Shown here piece by piece: positions 10,801 through 19,070 of a stretch of 64,000 bases of DNA (its first letter is position 1; every line of letters begins with the position of its first letter). Below the pieces are notes generated by a model that was not told the DNA's origin, ran no database searches, and worked only from the letters and a program-made list of their open reading frames with translations. Location of the stretch: the NCBI RefSeq assembly GCF_030817415.1, contig NZ_JAUSZI010000002.1:8246001-8310000 (forward strand). Reading direction: 5' to 3'. A program made the position numbers and the translations under genes. This DNA comes from Streptomyces umbrinus. GTDB taxonomy: Bacteria > Actinomycetota > Actinomycetes > Streptomycetales > Streptomycetaceae.

Positions 10801-10940
10801 GGGCGGAGGCGGCCGAGCAGTGCACAGCCCAGACCGAACGGGATGCCTGGGCCCGTATCACGGAACTGCAGGAGCAGCTCGCCGAGCAGTGGGGAGCCGC
10901 CACCAGCACACCGCTCCGGGACCACCAGCCCCGGTCCTGA
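7899..10940 (+). CDS. Sigma-70 (RpoD/HrdB-like) factor with a long coiled-coil C-terminal extension
   Basis: The protein has 1013 residues. Residues about 245-335 are sigma region 2 with the conserved core FKFSTYATWWVRQ and IPVHMHEHI. Residues about 335-400 look like region 3, and residues 420-480 are region 4 with a helix-turn-helix (DEVGREFGVTRERIRQLE). Group 1/2 sigma factors end here. This one continues for about 500 residues through a charged linker, a helical block near 625-735 and an Ala/Glu/Arg/Gln-rich coiled coil near 790-1000. It probably binds RNA polymerase core, but whether it directs transcription or senses or blocks the polymerase is unknown. It is the first gene of the DrmA-DrmB-SF1 operon, 42 nt before drmA. 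The ATG at 7899 follows a G-rich stretch; an ATG at 7938 is an alternative. Confidence 0.8.
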   Translation: MRPQSVDGAGAPGMKAALAELLIRLRRAAVDGAVPEHVFAESARVLALGDSERDRLRDELARLGLPVQGKRVHTDPDGGAVEKVARTREENVFPRVEVVRALLSRYADAEGYLTLRVVDGLVRLAGLNAREAAALRNGVRVRESTAEPDGVAVGAVEDPSPGETESPDPAGSETRPESEAGDFAAAVAVALTVLEGDRFHLRPENRLLNAEAEVGLGVLVRGGASGVAREPEKEELSGLPSDDIRIRARNCLVLHNQRLVHSLLRGYLEQGLEYDDLFQHGVLGLMTAARKFDPAKGFKFSTYATWWVRQSITRAIADEGAVIRIPVHMHEHIRKVAKAEQSLFAQGRPASVADVAVLCDVSLAKVEEARRLSRRTDSLDRVIGDGVTLGDFVGQLRPLPSVEHVVLDALLVGQAMDVVSTFGGRDHRILVRRLGLDGDDPSTLDEVGREFGVTRERIRQLEVKLRPALRERLRTAGLLVMEEALHEGETEKRERQTEGTEGVEGRARAARRAARKARAQAAITVPRGQSGQRTDSASDSASEAETWDAPVPAVRVEDSSSLTPDPESAAQVVDAVPQSAFAIGAERLVEGPSGTDVSSKRSVSAVETDEVPQPTAVGRHTSDWDEARRMAVAPAEGVAWLAEYALVSVGYLQLTVLLGQSAADCVTRVSQQPEAIDRSMVAALEVLRRVFDVVGESGQRPEDFFERPSEALVGITPRAYLAKKPLVHSESRLAARDALREFAATAKRPPDQAEAADRAEEAAQVKEVTHAETTGHAAEMDHAVKTTDHAKTAGHKELPVEVRLAEARQAHETYVERLRQEHRQQLAEERQAAEARLAAARADTEQELDAQEEALLRRADRSLLRREQHVRAESEERVARLKEEHREAHRAALRRAEHAEEAAQHADGFDFGSVAMLVQRQRADDAHQRLRRYREDSELRLAALEAQLRQAESLLAERDLALQTAHQRAEAAEQCTAQTERDAWARITELQEQLAEQWGAATSTPLRDHQPRS

Positions 10941-10982
10941 ACCGCACTCGCGCACTTCCCCGCGTCCCCCTTGAGGAACATC

Positions 10983-13900
10983 ATGGACCCCAGACAGGAA
11001 CTCGTCGCCTACCTGCACCGGCAACTAGTCGGCCCTGCCGGAGGAGAGGACGAAACGCTCGACGCCCCGCCCGACCGGCAGTACCTCATGGGCACGCTGT
11101 ACCCACAAGAGGCGGACTTGCAACGGCAGTTGGATGTCGCTGCGGAGGAACTGGACGGCGCAGGAACAGAAGGCGCGGCTGAGGACACCGCCCCCGCCGC
11201 TGATCCCATTCCCGAGTCAAACTCCTGGCTTCCCTCGTCGCTCGGCTTCAGCTTCTACACCGATGCCACCACCATCGAGATCGGCTGCGCCGGCGCCCGT
11301 TACCAGACCCGGGCCGCCACGGGCGAACGCGGACGGCGCTGGGAACGCGTGCCGTTGCCCGCCGAGACGCACACGCTCGGGCCGGACCGTGACCAGGTCC
11401 CGGTGCTCGACGGCCGTGCCGAACTCCGCGTCCGACGGCGCGAGTTCGGTACCGGACAACTGGTCACCGTCGCCCTGGTCAACATCGCCCTCCATGAGCA
11501 GGCCCTTGGGAAGGCCGCCCAGTGGGACCGGATGATCTTCCAGGTCGGCCTGGAGGCTCGCCCCGTGGACGGCGAGATCCGCCAGTACCCGAGCGTCCGG
11601 CTCGCCAGCCGTGACCCGGAGGAACAGGAACTGCGTTTGCAGTACGAGCATGTGCGGACGCACGCCGTTGGTCATGGGTGTGCGGTAGAGGAACAGCACG
11701 ACGAGGAAACCCGACGCGTGACCGGCCTCAAGGCCGCCGTCATGCCCGAAGCCGAGGTCAGCGGCGTTCGGGCGGCCGGCCTGAGGGGATCGCCGGTCCT
11801 GAACGTCCTTCACCTCGCCGACCCCGATGTCTCCGTCGACCAACTTCGCGAAGAGTTGGGAGAGTTCGTCTCTGACTACCGAGCCTGGTACGTGGGGCAG
11901 CTGAATGCGGACATTCCCGAGTGGGGTCGCGCCGCAGCCGACCGCATCCTCGCCCGCATCGGTGCCGCCGTCACCCGTATCGAGTCCGGTGTGCGCACCC
12001 TCTGCGACCCACGCCGCCCCGAACTGCTGCACGCCTTCCGCGCCGCCAACCGTGCCATGGCCCAGCAGATGCGCCACTCCGCCCCAGACCAGGCGGGAAC
12101 CCGCCGATCCCGGCGCGATGCCGTACTCCTCGACCCGGAACCGAACACGGCCGCGGCCTGGCGACCCTTCCAGCTGGCGTTCTTCCTGCTCGCCCTCGAC
12201 GGAGTGGTGGAACCCCGGCACCAGGACCGGGCCACCACCGATCTGATCTGGTTCCCGACCGGCGGCGGCAAGACGGAGGCGTACCTGCTGCTCGCCGCCT
12301 TCGCCATGGTGCTCCGCAGGCGGGAACCCGATGGGGGAGGCACCGCCGTACTGAGCCGCTACACACTCAGCCTGCTGACCACCCAGCAGTTCCAACGCGC
12401 GGCGAGCACCATCTGTGCCCTCGAAACCCAACGCCGCGCCGACCCGGCCACGTACGGACAGGAACCCTTCTCGATCGGCCTGTGGGTGGGTGAGACCACC
12501 ACCCCGAACACCTACGAGAAGGCTCGTGCGGCCTTCGACGGTGAGCGCGCCGCCACCCACCCCGACGACGTCTTCATCCTCGATCGTTGTCCGTGGTGCG
12601 GCACCCGCATCCTGCCCGCCCGCAAGTCGCCCGACATCGCGGACTACGGAGTGCGCGCCGCGGCGGATTCGTTCGCCTTCTTCTGCCCGCGTGACGAGTG
12701 CGCCTTCCACGACGAGTTGCCGGTCGCCGTCGTGGACGAGCAGCTTTACGACCGGCCGCCCACTTTCGTTCTCGGCACGGTGGACAAGTTCACCCGCCTG
12801 GCGTGGGAACCCCGCGCGGGACGGTTGTTCGGCGCGGGGAGCGGAAACAGGCCGCCCTCTCTCGTCATCCAGGACGAGCTGCACCTGCTCACCGGTCCTC
12901 TCGGTACCACCGTCGGTCTGTACGAGGCAGCCGTCCTGGGCCTGTGTACCACTCCCGACGGCATCGGACCCAAGGTCGTGGCGTCCACGGCGACCATCCG
13001 CCGCTCCGGTGAACAGGTCCGGGCTCTGTACGGCGGTGACGTCCAGCTGTTCCCGCCCGCCGGGCTCGACGCCCGCCACTCGTACTTCGCCGAACCCGAC
13101 ACGACCAGACCCGGCCGCCGCTACATCGGAGTGATGGCTCAGGGACACACGGCCGGTCGCGCTGCCGTGGCTACCGCCGCCGCCATGCTGCAGGGCGCGT
13201 GGGAACTTCCCGAGGAACACCGGGACGCCTACTGGACCCTGGTCGCCTACCATCACAGCCTGCGTGAACTCGGCCGCACCGTCACCGCCGCTGCCGACGA
13301 CATCCCCGCGCAACTGGCAGGACTCGAATCTGGCGTGGGTGTAAGGGGGCTGACCGAACATCAAGTGAAGGAACTGACCAGTAATCTGCCGCGCGCGGAA
13401 CAGCCCGTACTGCTAGACCGGCTGGAGAAGCACTGGCAGGACCCGCAGACGGTCTCCTTCCTGGCCTGCACCAACATGCTGTCTGTCGGCGTGGATGTGA
13501 AGCGCCTCGCACTGATGCTCATGCAGGGGCAGCCCAAGACCACCGCCGAATACATCCAGGCCACCAGCCGCGTCGGCCGACATTCCGTGCCCGGCCTCGT
13601 CGTCACCTTCTTCAATGCCACCCGCCCACGGGACCGTTCGCACTACGAGGCCTTCGACGTCTACCACCGCTCCCTCTACCGGCATGTCGAACCCACCAGC
13701 GTCACCCCGTGGTCGGTGCCGTCACGCCGCCGTGCTCTGCACGCCGCGCTCGTCATCCTCGTCCGGCACCGGCTCGGTCTCACCGCCGAGAACCAGGCCG
13801 GGCTCGTGCTCGACCACGGTCCCGAACTAGAAGCACTGGCCAAGGAGTTGGCGTCCCGTGCCGAAGTGTGCGAACCCTTCGCCGGTGAGGCCGTACGGAA

Positions 13901-14108
13901 GGAGTTGGCGGATCTCATCGCCGACTGGGAGGACGCTGCTCGGGAGGCTCGCAAAGACGGCCGGGAGCTGTACTACCGCAGCCAGGGCAAAGGACAGTCC
14001 AACCTCATCAAGAGCTTCGAGCAGAACTACGGCCTGTGGGAGACACCGAACTCCATGCGCAATGTCGACCGTGAATGCCAGGTGATGGTGAAGGGAGCCG
14101 ACCTGTGA
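10983..14108 (+). CDS. drmA: DrmA-like DISARM helicase
   Basis: This 1041-residue superfamily 2 helicase has the DrmA layout. An N-terminal segment reads LVAYLHRQLVGP, then RQYLMGTLYPQ. Walker A is FPTGGGKTEA near residue 426, the DEAH-type box is QDELHLL near 627, and STATIRR follows. The C-terminal helicase motifs are SVGVDVKRL and QATSRVGR near 829-860. A cysteine cluster (CPWCGTR, then CPRDEC) lies between the motor lobes. In DISARM, DrmA and DrmB form the DNA-binding core that loads on incoming phage DNA. The ATG at 10983 has AGGA six nt upstream and is preferred to a TTG 12 nt earlier. The stop overlaps the start of drmB by GTGA. Confidence 0.8.
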   Translation: MDPRQELVAYLHRQLVGPAGGEDETLDAPPDRQYLMGTLYPQEADLQRQLDVAAEELDGAGTEGAAEDTAPAADPIPESNSWLPSSLGFSFYTDATTIEIGCAGARYQTRAATGERGRRWERVPLPAETHTLGPDRDQVPVLDGRAELRVRRREFGTGQLVTVALVNIALHEQALGKAAQWDRMIFQVGLEARPVDGEIRQYPSVRLASRDPEEQELRLQYEHVRTHAVGHGCAVEEQHDEETRRVTGLKAAVMPEAEVSGVRAAGLRGSPVLNVLHLADPDVSVDQLREELGEFVSDYRAWYVGQLNADIPEWGRAAADRILARIGAAVTRIESGVRTLCDPRRPELLHAFRAANRAMAQQMRHSAPDQAGTRRSRRDAVLLDPEPNTAAAWRPFQLAFFLLALDGVVEPRHQDRATTDLIWFPTGGGKTEAYLLLAAFAMVLRRREPDGGGTAVLSRYTLSLLTTQQFQRAASTICALETQRRADPATYGQEPFSIGLWVGETTTPNTYEKARAAFDGERAATHPDDVFILDRCPWCGTRILPARKSPDIADYGVRAAADSFAFFCPRDECAFHDELPVAVVDEQLYDRPPTFVLGTVDKFTRLAWEPRAGRLFGAGSGNRPPSLVIQDELHLLTGPLGTTVGLYEAAVLGLCTTPDGIGPKVVASTATIRRSGEQVRALYGGDVQLFPPAGLDARHSYFAEPDTTRPGRRYIGVMAQGHTAGRAAVATAAAMLQGAWELPEEHRDAYWTLVAYHHSLRELGRTVTAAADDIPAQLAGLESGVGVRGLTEHQVKELTSNLPRAEQPVLLDRLEKHWQDPQTVSFLACTNMLSVGVDVKRLALMLMQGQPKTTAEYIQATSRVGRHSVPGLVVTFFNATRPRDRSHYEAFDVYHRSLYRHVEPTSVTPWSVPSRRRALHAALVILVRHRLGLTAENQAGLVLDHGPELEALAKELASRAEVCEPFAGEAVRKELADLIADWEDAAREARKDGRELYYRSQGKGQSNLIKSFEQNYGLWETPNSMRNVDRECQVMVKGADL

Positions 14109-15955
14109 GCCGCACACTACGGGTACGCCAGTCACAGACAGTGCTGCCGTTCGGAGTCGGAGCCGTCTTCGACATCCAGGGTGAGTCCTTCGTGGCCACC
14201 GGGATCGGCGACTGGCCGAGCCGTGCCAAGCAGAAGGTCGAATCGCCCAGGCTCGCCTCGCGGCTTGGGGTGACGGGCTTCTACGCCGCTCCTGCCGCGG
14301 CCAACGACCGCTACGACACCCCGGACGCGCCCGGAGCCCCGTACATCCGCTTCCCCTCCTGGCTGTTCTGCGGTGCCTGCCGGCGCATGAAGCGGTGGCG
14401 CATTGCCGACGAGCGGGCCGGCCAACCGCCCCGCTGTTCCTCCTGCTCGCCGGCCCGGACACTCGCGCCGATGCGGTTCGTGCAGATCTGCGCGGCCGGG
14501 CACCTCGGCGACATCGACTGGTGGTTCTGGGCGCACTCGCGACGCGAAGCCGGCGAACGGCGTCAGTGCGGTGAACGGGAGAAGCTGCGCTTCCTCGTCT
14601 CCGAGCGTGCCTCCGGACTCGAGGCGCTCTCCATCGCCTGCACGGCAAAAGGCTGCGGGGCCACACGCGATCTGCTGGACATCCTCGGTACGCATGGAAT
14701 GCGTTGCTCGGGACGGAATCCGTGGCAGCGGGCGAGCGAGGCCCTGGAGTGCGTCAAGCCGGTGCAGGTGGTGCAGCGCACCGCGGGAAACCTGTACTAC
14801 CCGGTGATGCACTCGGCTCTCGACATTCCCGAGACAGATGTGTCGGTCCACGCCGCCGACACCCTTGCCGAACGAGTACGGGAACACGATCTGTGGGTGT
14901 CGCTGTGCCGAGTGTCCGGAACGCCGCGCGCGGCCATGTTCCGGACGATGATCCAGGAGGACACCGGCGCCGACGAGGAACTCATCGATGCCCTGATCGC
15001 AGAGGAGACCGGACAGACTCCCGCGGCGCCGTCCGGGGACTCGTCCGCACCCCCTGCCCGTCCGGATCTGAGCCGGGAGGAGTGGGCCGCGTTCACGGCG
15101 TCCGCCCCACCCGCCACTCGCGACTTTGCACTGCGCGAGACCGCCCTCGGCCTGGACGGCGAGAGCGAGGAACCCTGGGCGGGCCTGCGCACCCGCTTCG
15201 GCAGGATTGTCCTCGCCGACCGACTGCGTGAGGTGCGCGCCCTGTCAGGCTTCACCAGGGTCTCCCCGGACGCCACTGTCGTCCCTGCCGACACCGCGCG
15301 GCGTCTGAGGTGGCTGCCCGCCGTGGAGGTCTTCGGTGAGGGGATGTTCCTCACCTTGGACAGGAGCCAACTAGCCTCCTGGGAAAGCGATGGGAGGGTA
15401 CGTCAGCGGGTGTCCGGCCTGCGCGCCGACCTTGACCGCTCCTTCCAGAAAGACCGCCTGGAGTCCCTCACTGGACCCGAACTCGCGCCTCGATTCGTCC
15501 TCCTACACACCCTGGCGCATCTGCTGATCCGCCAGCTCTCCTTCGAATCCGGATACACGACAGCGAGCCTGCGCGAACGGATCTACGCACGGCCCGAGCA
15601 GGACCAGTACGGCATCCTCGTCTACACCGCCGCCGGAGACGCTGAGGGCACCCTCGGGGGCCTCGTGCGTCAGGGCGAACCCCCGCGACTGGCGGAGACA
15701 CTGCTGCGGATGACGGAGGCAGCCGCCTGGTGCTCGGCCGACCCGCTCTGCGCCGAGCACACCGGCCAGGGCTTCGGCAACCTCAACCGCGCGGCCTGTC
15801 ATGCCTGCGCCCTGCTCCCCGAGACCAGCTGTGAAACCGGCAATGCACTCCTCGACCGTGCCCTCGTCGTGGGTGGCGAGCATGTGCCCGGTTATCTGGA
15901 GGCGATCGTCGCCTCCGCCCGTGCGGCCGCGGCCACCGCTCTGGAGCAGACATGA
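14105..15955 (+). CDS. drmB: DrmB-like DUF1998 protein
   Basis: This 616-residue protein begins with RVRQSQTVLPFGVGAVFD, the glycine-rich opening of DrmB proteins. Cysteine pairs near residues 88-115 (CGACRRMK, CSSCSP) and the motif CAAGHLGDIDW follow. The C-terminal DUF1998 region has LLHTLAHLLIRQLSFESGY, GILVYTAAGDAEGTLGGL and a final cysteine group (CHACALLPETSCE). DrmB has no motor of its own; in DISARM it partners DrmA and is needed for DNA engagement. The GTG start overlaps the drmA stop, and its own stop overlaps the next ATG, so the three genes are translationally coupled. Confidence 0.82.
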   Translation: MSRTLRVRQSQTVLPFGVGAVFDIQGESFVATGIGDWPSRAKQKVESPRLASRLGVTGFYAAPAAANDRYDTPDAPGAPYIRFPSWLFCGACRRMKRWRIADERAGQPPRCSSCSPARTLAPMRFVQICAAGHLGDIDWWFWAHSRREAGERRQCGEREKLRFLVSERASGLEALSIACTAKGCGATRDLLDILGTHGMRCSGRNPWQRASEALECVKPVQVVQRTAGNLYYPVMHSALDIPETDVSVHAADTLAERVREHDLWVSLCRVSGTPRAAMFRTMIQEDTGADEELIDALIAEETGQTPAAPSGDSSAPPARPDLSREEWAAFTASAPPATRDFALRETALGLDGESEEPWAGLRTRFGRIVLADRLREVRALSGFTRVSPDATVVPADTARRLRWLPAVEVFGEGMFLTLDRSQLASWESDGRVRQRVSGLRADLDRSFQKDRLESLTGPELAPRFVLLHTLAHLLIRQLSFESGYTTASLRERIYARPEQDQYGILVYTAAGDAEGTLGGLVRQGEPPRLAETLLRMTEAAAWCSADPLCAEHTGQGFGNLNRAACHACALLPETSCETGNALLDRALVVGGEHVPGYLEAIVASARAAAATALEQT

Positions 15956-17043
15956 CACTCACCTACCTCGACCTCTTCCCGGAGCAGCGCGCCTCCCTCG
16001 ACGAGCTCGCTTTCGACGGCAACCACCTGGTCAGCGGTCCGCCGGGCAGCGGCAAGAGCCTCCTGGCCGCCCAACGGGCCGTGATGCTCGCTCTCACGGG
16101 AACTCCGGTGACCCTGCTGACCCGCTCCAACCTCCTGAGGCAGTCATTGGCCGCGGTCGTCCACAAGCTGGGTCCGCCGGACCGCGGTGTACGCGTGGCT
16201 ACGGCACACGCCTGGCTCACCGACTGGTACGGCGGGAGAGTCCCGCGCACCGGCGACGACTCGTACGACTGGGAGGCGTGCTACGACCGCGCCGCGGAGA
16301 CCGGCCCAGTACCCGATCTCACCCTCGTCGTGGATGAAGGCCAAGACCTGCCGCCCGAGTTCTACCGCCTCTGCCGACTGCTTCAGGCCCGTACGACGGT
16401 GTACGCCGACGAGTGTCAGCGCCTGACCGACACCAACTCCACTCTCGCAGAGATCACCCAGCGCCTGGGCCGGTGCACGCTTTACGAACTTGATGGGAAT
16501 CATCGCAACACACGCCAGATCGCGGCCTTCGCTGCCCACTTCCACACGGGGACCGGAATGCCTGCCCTACCCGAACGCGAAGGACCGCCTCCGCGGCTGC
16601 ACCGTCTGCCGCACAGGGGCGCTGTCGACCTGCTGATCCTCCTGGCGCAGAAGCATCCGCAGCAGAGCATCGGCGTGATCGTGAACTCGACCCACACTCA
16701 GTTCTCGCTACTCGGCAGCCTGGAGCGCAGAGGGCCACGGCTCAAGCCACAGCTGTACACCTGCCGGGCCCCAGCCGCGCAAAGCCGCTACCGCACGCTG
16801 GACCTCGGCAGACCTGGAATCGTGCTGGTCCACCGGGCCAGCGCGAAAGGGCTGGGATTCGACGTCGTCGTTATCCCCGACACGCATACGGATGCGGCGG
16901 TCGACCCCACCTCGGCTGCCTTGCGCATGACGTACTACGTTCTGGCCACTCGTGCACGACGTGAACTCCATCTGGCGTACGAGGGAGAAACGGAGCCACC
17001 TTTGTGCGCCCAGGTGGGTTCCGGCAACCTGCTGCGCGGCTGA
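15952..17043 (+). CDS. Small superfamily 1 (UvrD/Rep-like) ATPase
   Basis: This 363-residue protein carries Walker A GPPGSGKSL near residue 30, Walker B VVDEGQDL near 125, an ELDGNHRNT motif like SF1 motif IV, and YVLATRARRELHL at the end like motif VI. It is about half the size of UvrD and lacks room for the large 1B/2B inserts, so it may hydrolyse ATP or act as a switch rather than unwind long duplexes. Its ATG overlaps the drmB stop (ATGA), which makes it part of the island. It is not a standard DISARM component; DrmC, a phospholipase-D-fold protein, would usually be expected here. Confidence 0.72.
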   Translation: MTLTYLDLFPEQRASLDELAFDGNHLVSGPPGSGKSLLAAQRAVMLALTGTPVTLLTRSNLLRQSLAAVVHKLGPPDRGVRVATAHAWLTDWYGGRVPRTGDDSYDWEACYDRAAETGPVPDLTLVVDEGQDLPPEFYRLCRLLQARTTVYADECQRLTDTNSTLAEITQRLGRCTLYELDGNHRNTRQIAAFAAHFHTGTGMPALPEREGPPPRLHRLPHRGAVDLLILLAQKHPQQSIGVIVNSTHTQFSLLGSLERRGPRLKPQLYTCRAPAAQSRYRTLDLGRPGIVLVHRASAKGLGFDVVVIPDTHTDAAVDPTSAALRMTYYVLATRARRELHLAYEGETEPPLCAQVGSGNLLRG

Positions 17044-17526
17044 CGAAAGCCCCAGGGAACGCTCGGTTCCGCAACGGTCGGATGCTGCGCTCCTGTGCCG
17101 AGAGCCGTTGCCGCCGGGGTTCAACCTCGGCGGCGGCTTCCCCGGTGCCGGACACCGCTTCACGGGCCCCTCACACCGGATACGCCGTATGGATGTCGCC
17201 ATCGCGAATCACGACTTCGACGACGCTGGTTTCCCGGCCGCTGCAACGCGCGGTTGGTGGCGGGGGCCCATTCCCGGAGGCGGTGCGGCGCGCCTCCGAC
17301 CATCGCTGGCTGCGCTTCATGGCGTTCACGGACTGGTTCCACCACGACACGGCGGACGTGGCTTTCGCCGTACTCGACCCCAGCCGTACGCGGGTCGCGG
17401 TGCTGGCGGCGACCGATACGGATGCCGACGCCCACTTCTAGCAGAGGGTTCGCCGTGGGGCGTCGGTGCCGGTGGAGGTCCTGCAAAGCTCAGCCGTATG
17501 CGGCTGATCCATGCCGCCCTCGTCTT
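17044..17526. other. Gap between convergent defence operons with a possible gene remnant
   Basis: No intact gene is recognised. A plus-strand frame ending in a TAG at 17439-17441 has about 55 protein-like residues (DHRWLRFMAFTDWFHHDTAD, then VAFAVLDPSRTRVAVLA), but the sequence before it is not coding-like and no start or RBS fits. It looks like the C-terminal remnant of a lost gene. No clear terminator hairpin was found. Confidence 0.35.
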
Positions 17527-18807
17527 CTACGTCCCTCTGTCTCCGCCCCGCAGCGATGACAGGACAAGGCGCCCATACCGGGTGGTGAGGACTGCCGCTG
17601 CGGCGGCGACCGACAGGCCGAGTGCGATGAGCAGGTGTGCCATGGAGTGGTCGTCGAGGACTTGCAGGATGCCGAGGGCCGTGCCGAGGGGCAGGCCGAG
17701 AATCGTGAGGACGCCCAGGGCGCCGCTGATCTGCTGGCTTTCCTGGGTCTGTACGAGCCTGCTGTAGTCGGCGGCTTCGGCCAGGATCTCGTTGAAGCGG
17801 GCGGGCAGTCGGTGCTGGTTCTGGAAGGCCAGCAGAAGATCGTTCGCCGCGCCATGGGCGGTGAGGTGCTGTCTCCAGTAGGTGCTGCGGAACACTGCGA
17901 TGTTCCTCTCCAGGGTGGCCACGCGGCGTGCCAGCCGGGAAGAGTTGAACACCTCGGATAGTTCGTCGGTGAGTTCGTCGATGTGATCGCGCTGGAGGGA
18001 ACCGAGGAGCAGGGCGTCGAGGTAGACCGTACGGGAGTGCAGCGCACCGAATTCGAAGAAGTCGCCCGTGCCGGTGTCGGGCCGGTGGCCGAGGAACGCA
18101 GCGCCCTGCCGTAGAACCAGGGCGCTCCAGTCGGCGGAGATCCGTACGGTGTCCTTGAGTTGTGAGTCGACGGTCTCCGGTGGGAGGGGGAAGTCCTCCG
18201 GTGTGGAACGTGACGCCAGTTGCCACAGCCATCGGTCTGCTGTGGCGGGAAGCGCCCCTTCCAGGTCTGTGCGAAGAGCGGGGGCATCCTGCGTCGTCGG
18301 GGTCATGAAGCTGATGGTGTAGGGCCGGGCGATGGCGAACGGCGCGGTGGGGTTACGGACGTCCGCGATGCCGGCGAGCAGCCCGGCCGGGTCGAAGGGC
18401 CCGGTGAGGAGTTCCGTCGCGGTGCTCTGCCTCCGTCCGGCCAGCGCCCGCAGCACTGGCAGCAGTGGTCTGTCCACGCTGAAGTGCAGGACGGCGAGCG
18501 CGTGTTCGGGGTTGCGGGCGGTGGCCGCGCGCAGGAGTTCCATGCCAAGCAGGTGCAGTCCGTCGTGCTTGGTGTCCAGCGGCAGGTACCAGCGGCGAGG
18601 CCGCCCGGGCGCCCCGTAGAGGGCGCGGGCGGAGGCGGGCGCGAAGTACGTGGACCGGGCTACCGCGTCGGTACGGCGGCTGCCCAGCTCGAACGGGAAC
18701 GGCCCTTCGGCCCAGCGGGGGGCATGTAGCAGCCGTACGGGCAGGACGACCGTCAGCTCCTGGCGCGCTCCCATGACGTCATCCAGGGGCGGAACACCGG
18801 CGGTCAT
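17527..18807 (-). CDS. CorA-topology membrane protein, putative effector of the NACHT/FGE module
   Basis: This 426-residue protein has a soluble N-terminal domain of about 250 residues that I do not recognise. A long, probably helical stretch follows (about 265-350). Two C-terminal membrane segments come near 355-383 (LTILGLPLGTALGILQVL) and 387-411 (LLIALGLSVAAAAAVL), then a short basic tail. A soluble domain, long helix and two terminal membrane helices is the CorA-type layout, which also occurs in membrane effectors of some immune systems. The CorA GMN motif is not evident. The ATG overlaps the stop of the cold-shock-like gene, and this is the last gene of a four-gene coupled operon. The channel or effector role is inference. 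Confidence 0.6.
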   Translation of the reverse strand: MTAGVPPLDDVMGARQELTVVLPVRLLHAPRWAEGPFPFELGSRRTDAVARSTYFAPASARALYGAPGRPRRWYLPLDTKHDGLHLLGMELLRAATARNPEHALAVLHFSVDRPLLPVLRALAGRRQSTATELLTGPFDPAGLLAGIADVRNPTAPFAIARPYTISFMTPTTQDAPALRTDLEGALPATADRWLWQLASRSTPEDFPLPPETVDSQLKDTVRISADWSALVLRQGAAFLGHRPDTGTGDFFEFGALHSRTVYLDALLLGSLQRDHIDELTDELSEVFNSSRLARRVATLERNIAVFRSTYWRQHLTAHGAANDLLLAFQNQHRLPARFNEILAEAADYSRLVQTQESQQISGALGVLTILGLPLGTALGILQVLDDHSMAHLLIALGLSVAAAAAVLTTRYGRLVLSSLRGGDRGT

Positions 18808-19070
18808 CCGTAGTACTCGGCAGCTTCGGGCTGGTCGAGGCGGATGACGAACTCCGCCCGGTCGGGGCTTTCGGCGCTGACGTGGAAGCGGACGCGTTCG
18901 CCTGTGCGGACGGTCCGGAATCCCTCGGTCACGATCTGCCGGTAGTCGAAGCCGTAATACCGCTTGTCCTCGTCGTCCCGGATGATGTAGGAGCCGAGCG
19001 CGCCACTAGGTCCCCCGCCGCTCGGTCGCCTGTCGACGATGGTTCCCTGCCGCGGTCCGCCGCCACTCAT
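18804..19070 (-). CDS. Small cold-shock-domain-like (OB-fold) protein
   Basis: This 88-residue protein has a pattern like a cold-shock domain: GTIVDRRP at the first strand, GSYIIRDD in the RNP1 position, GFDYRQIVTEGFRTV and GERVRFHV. The aromatic residues of RNP1 and RNP2 are only partly kept, so nucleic-acid binding is plausible but unproved. It overlaps the upstream NTPase gene and the downstream membrane-protein gene by 4 nt each. That fixes stoichiometry and suggests it works with them, perhaps as a nucleic-acid sensor or adaptor. Confidence 0.6.
   Translation of the reverse strand: MSGGGPRQGTIVDRRPSGGGPSGALGSYIIRDDEDKRYYGFDYRQIVTEGFRTVRTGERVRFHVSAESPDRAEFVIRLDQPEAAEYYG

Noticed and set aside
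11217..13364. 715-residue minus-strand open frame
   Set aside because: It lies antisense to the DrmA-like gene. The composition is that of a high-GC shadow frame, with no motifs; the plus-strand frame carries all the helicase motifs.
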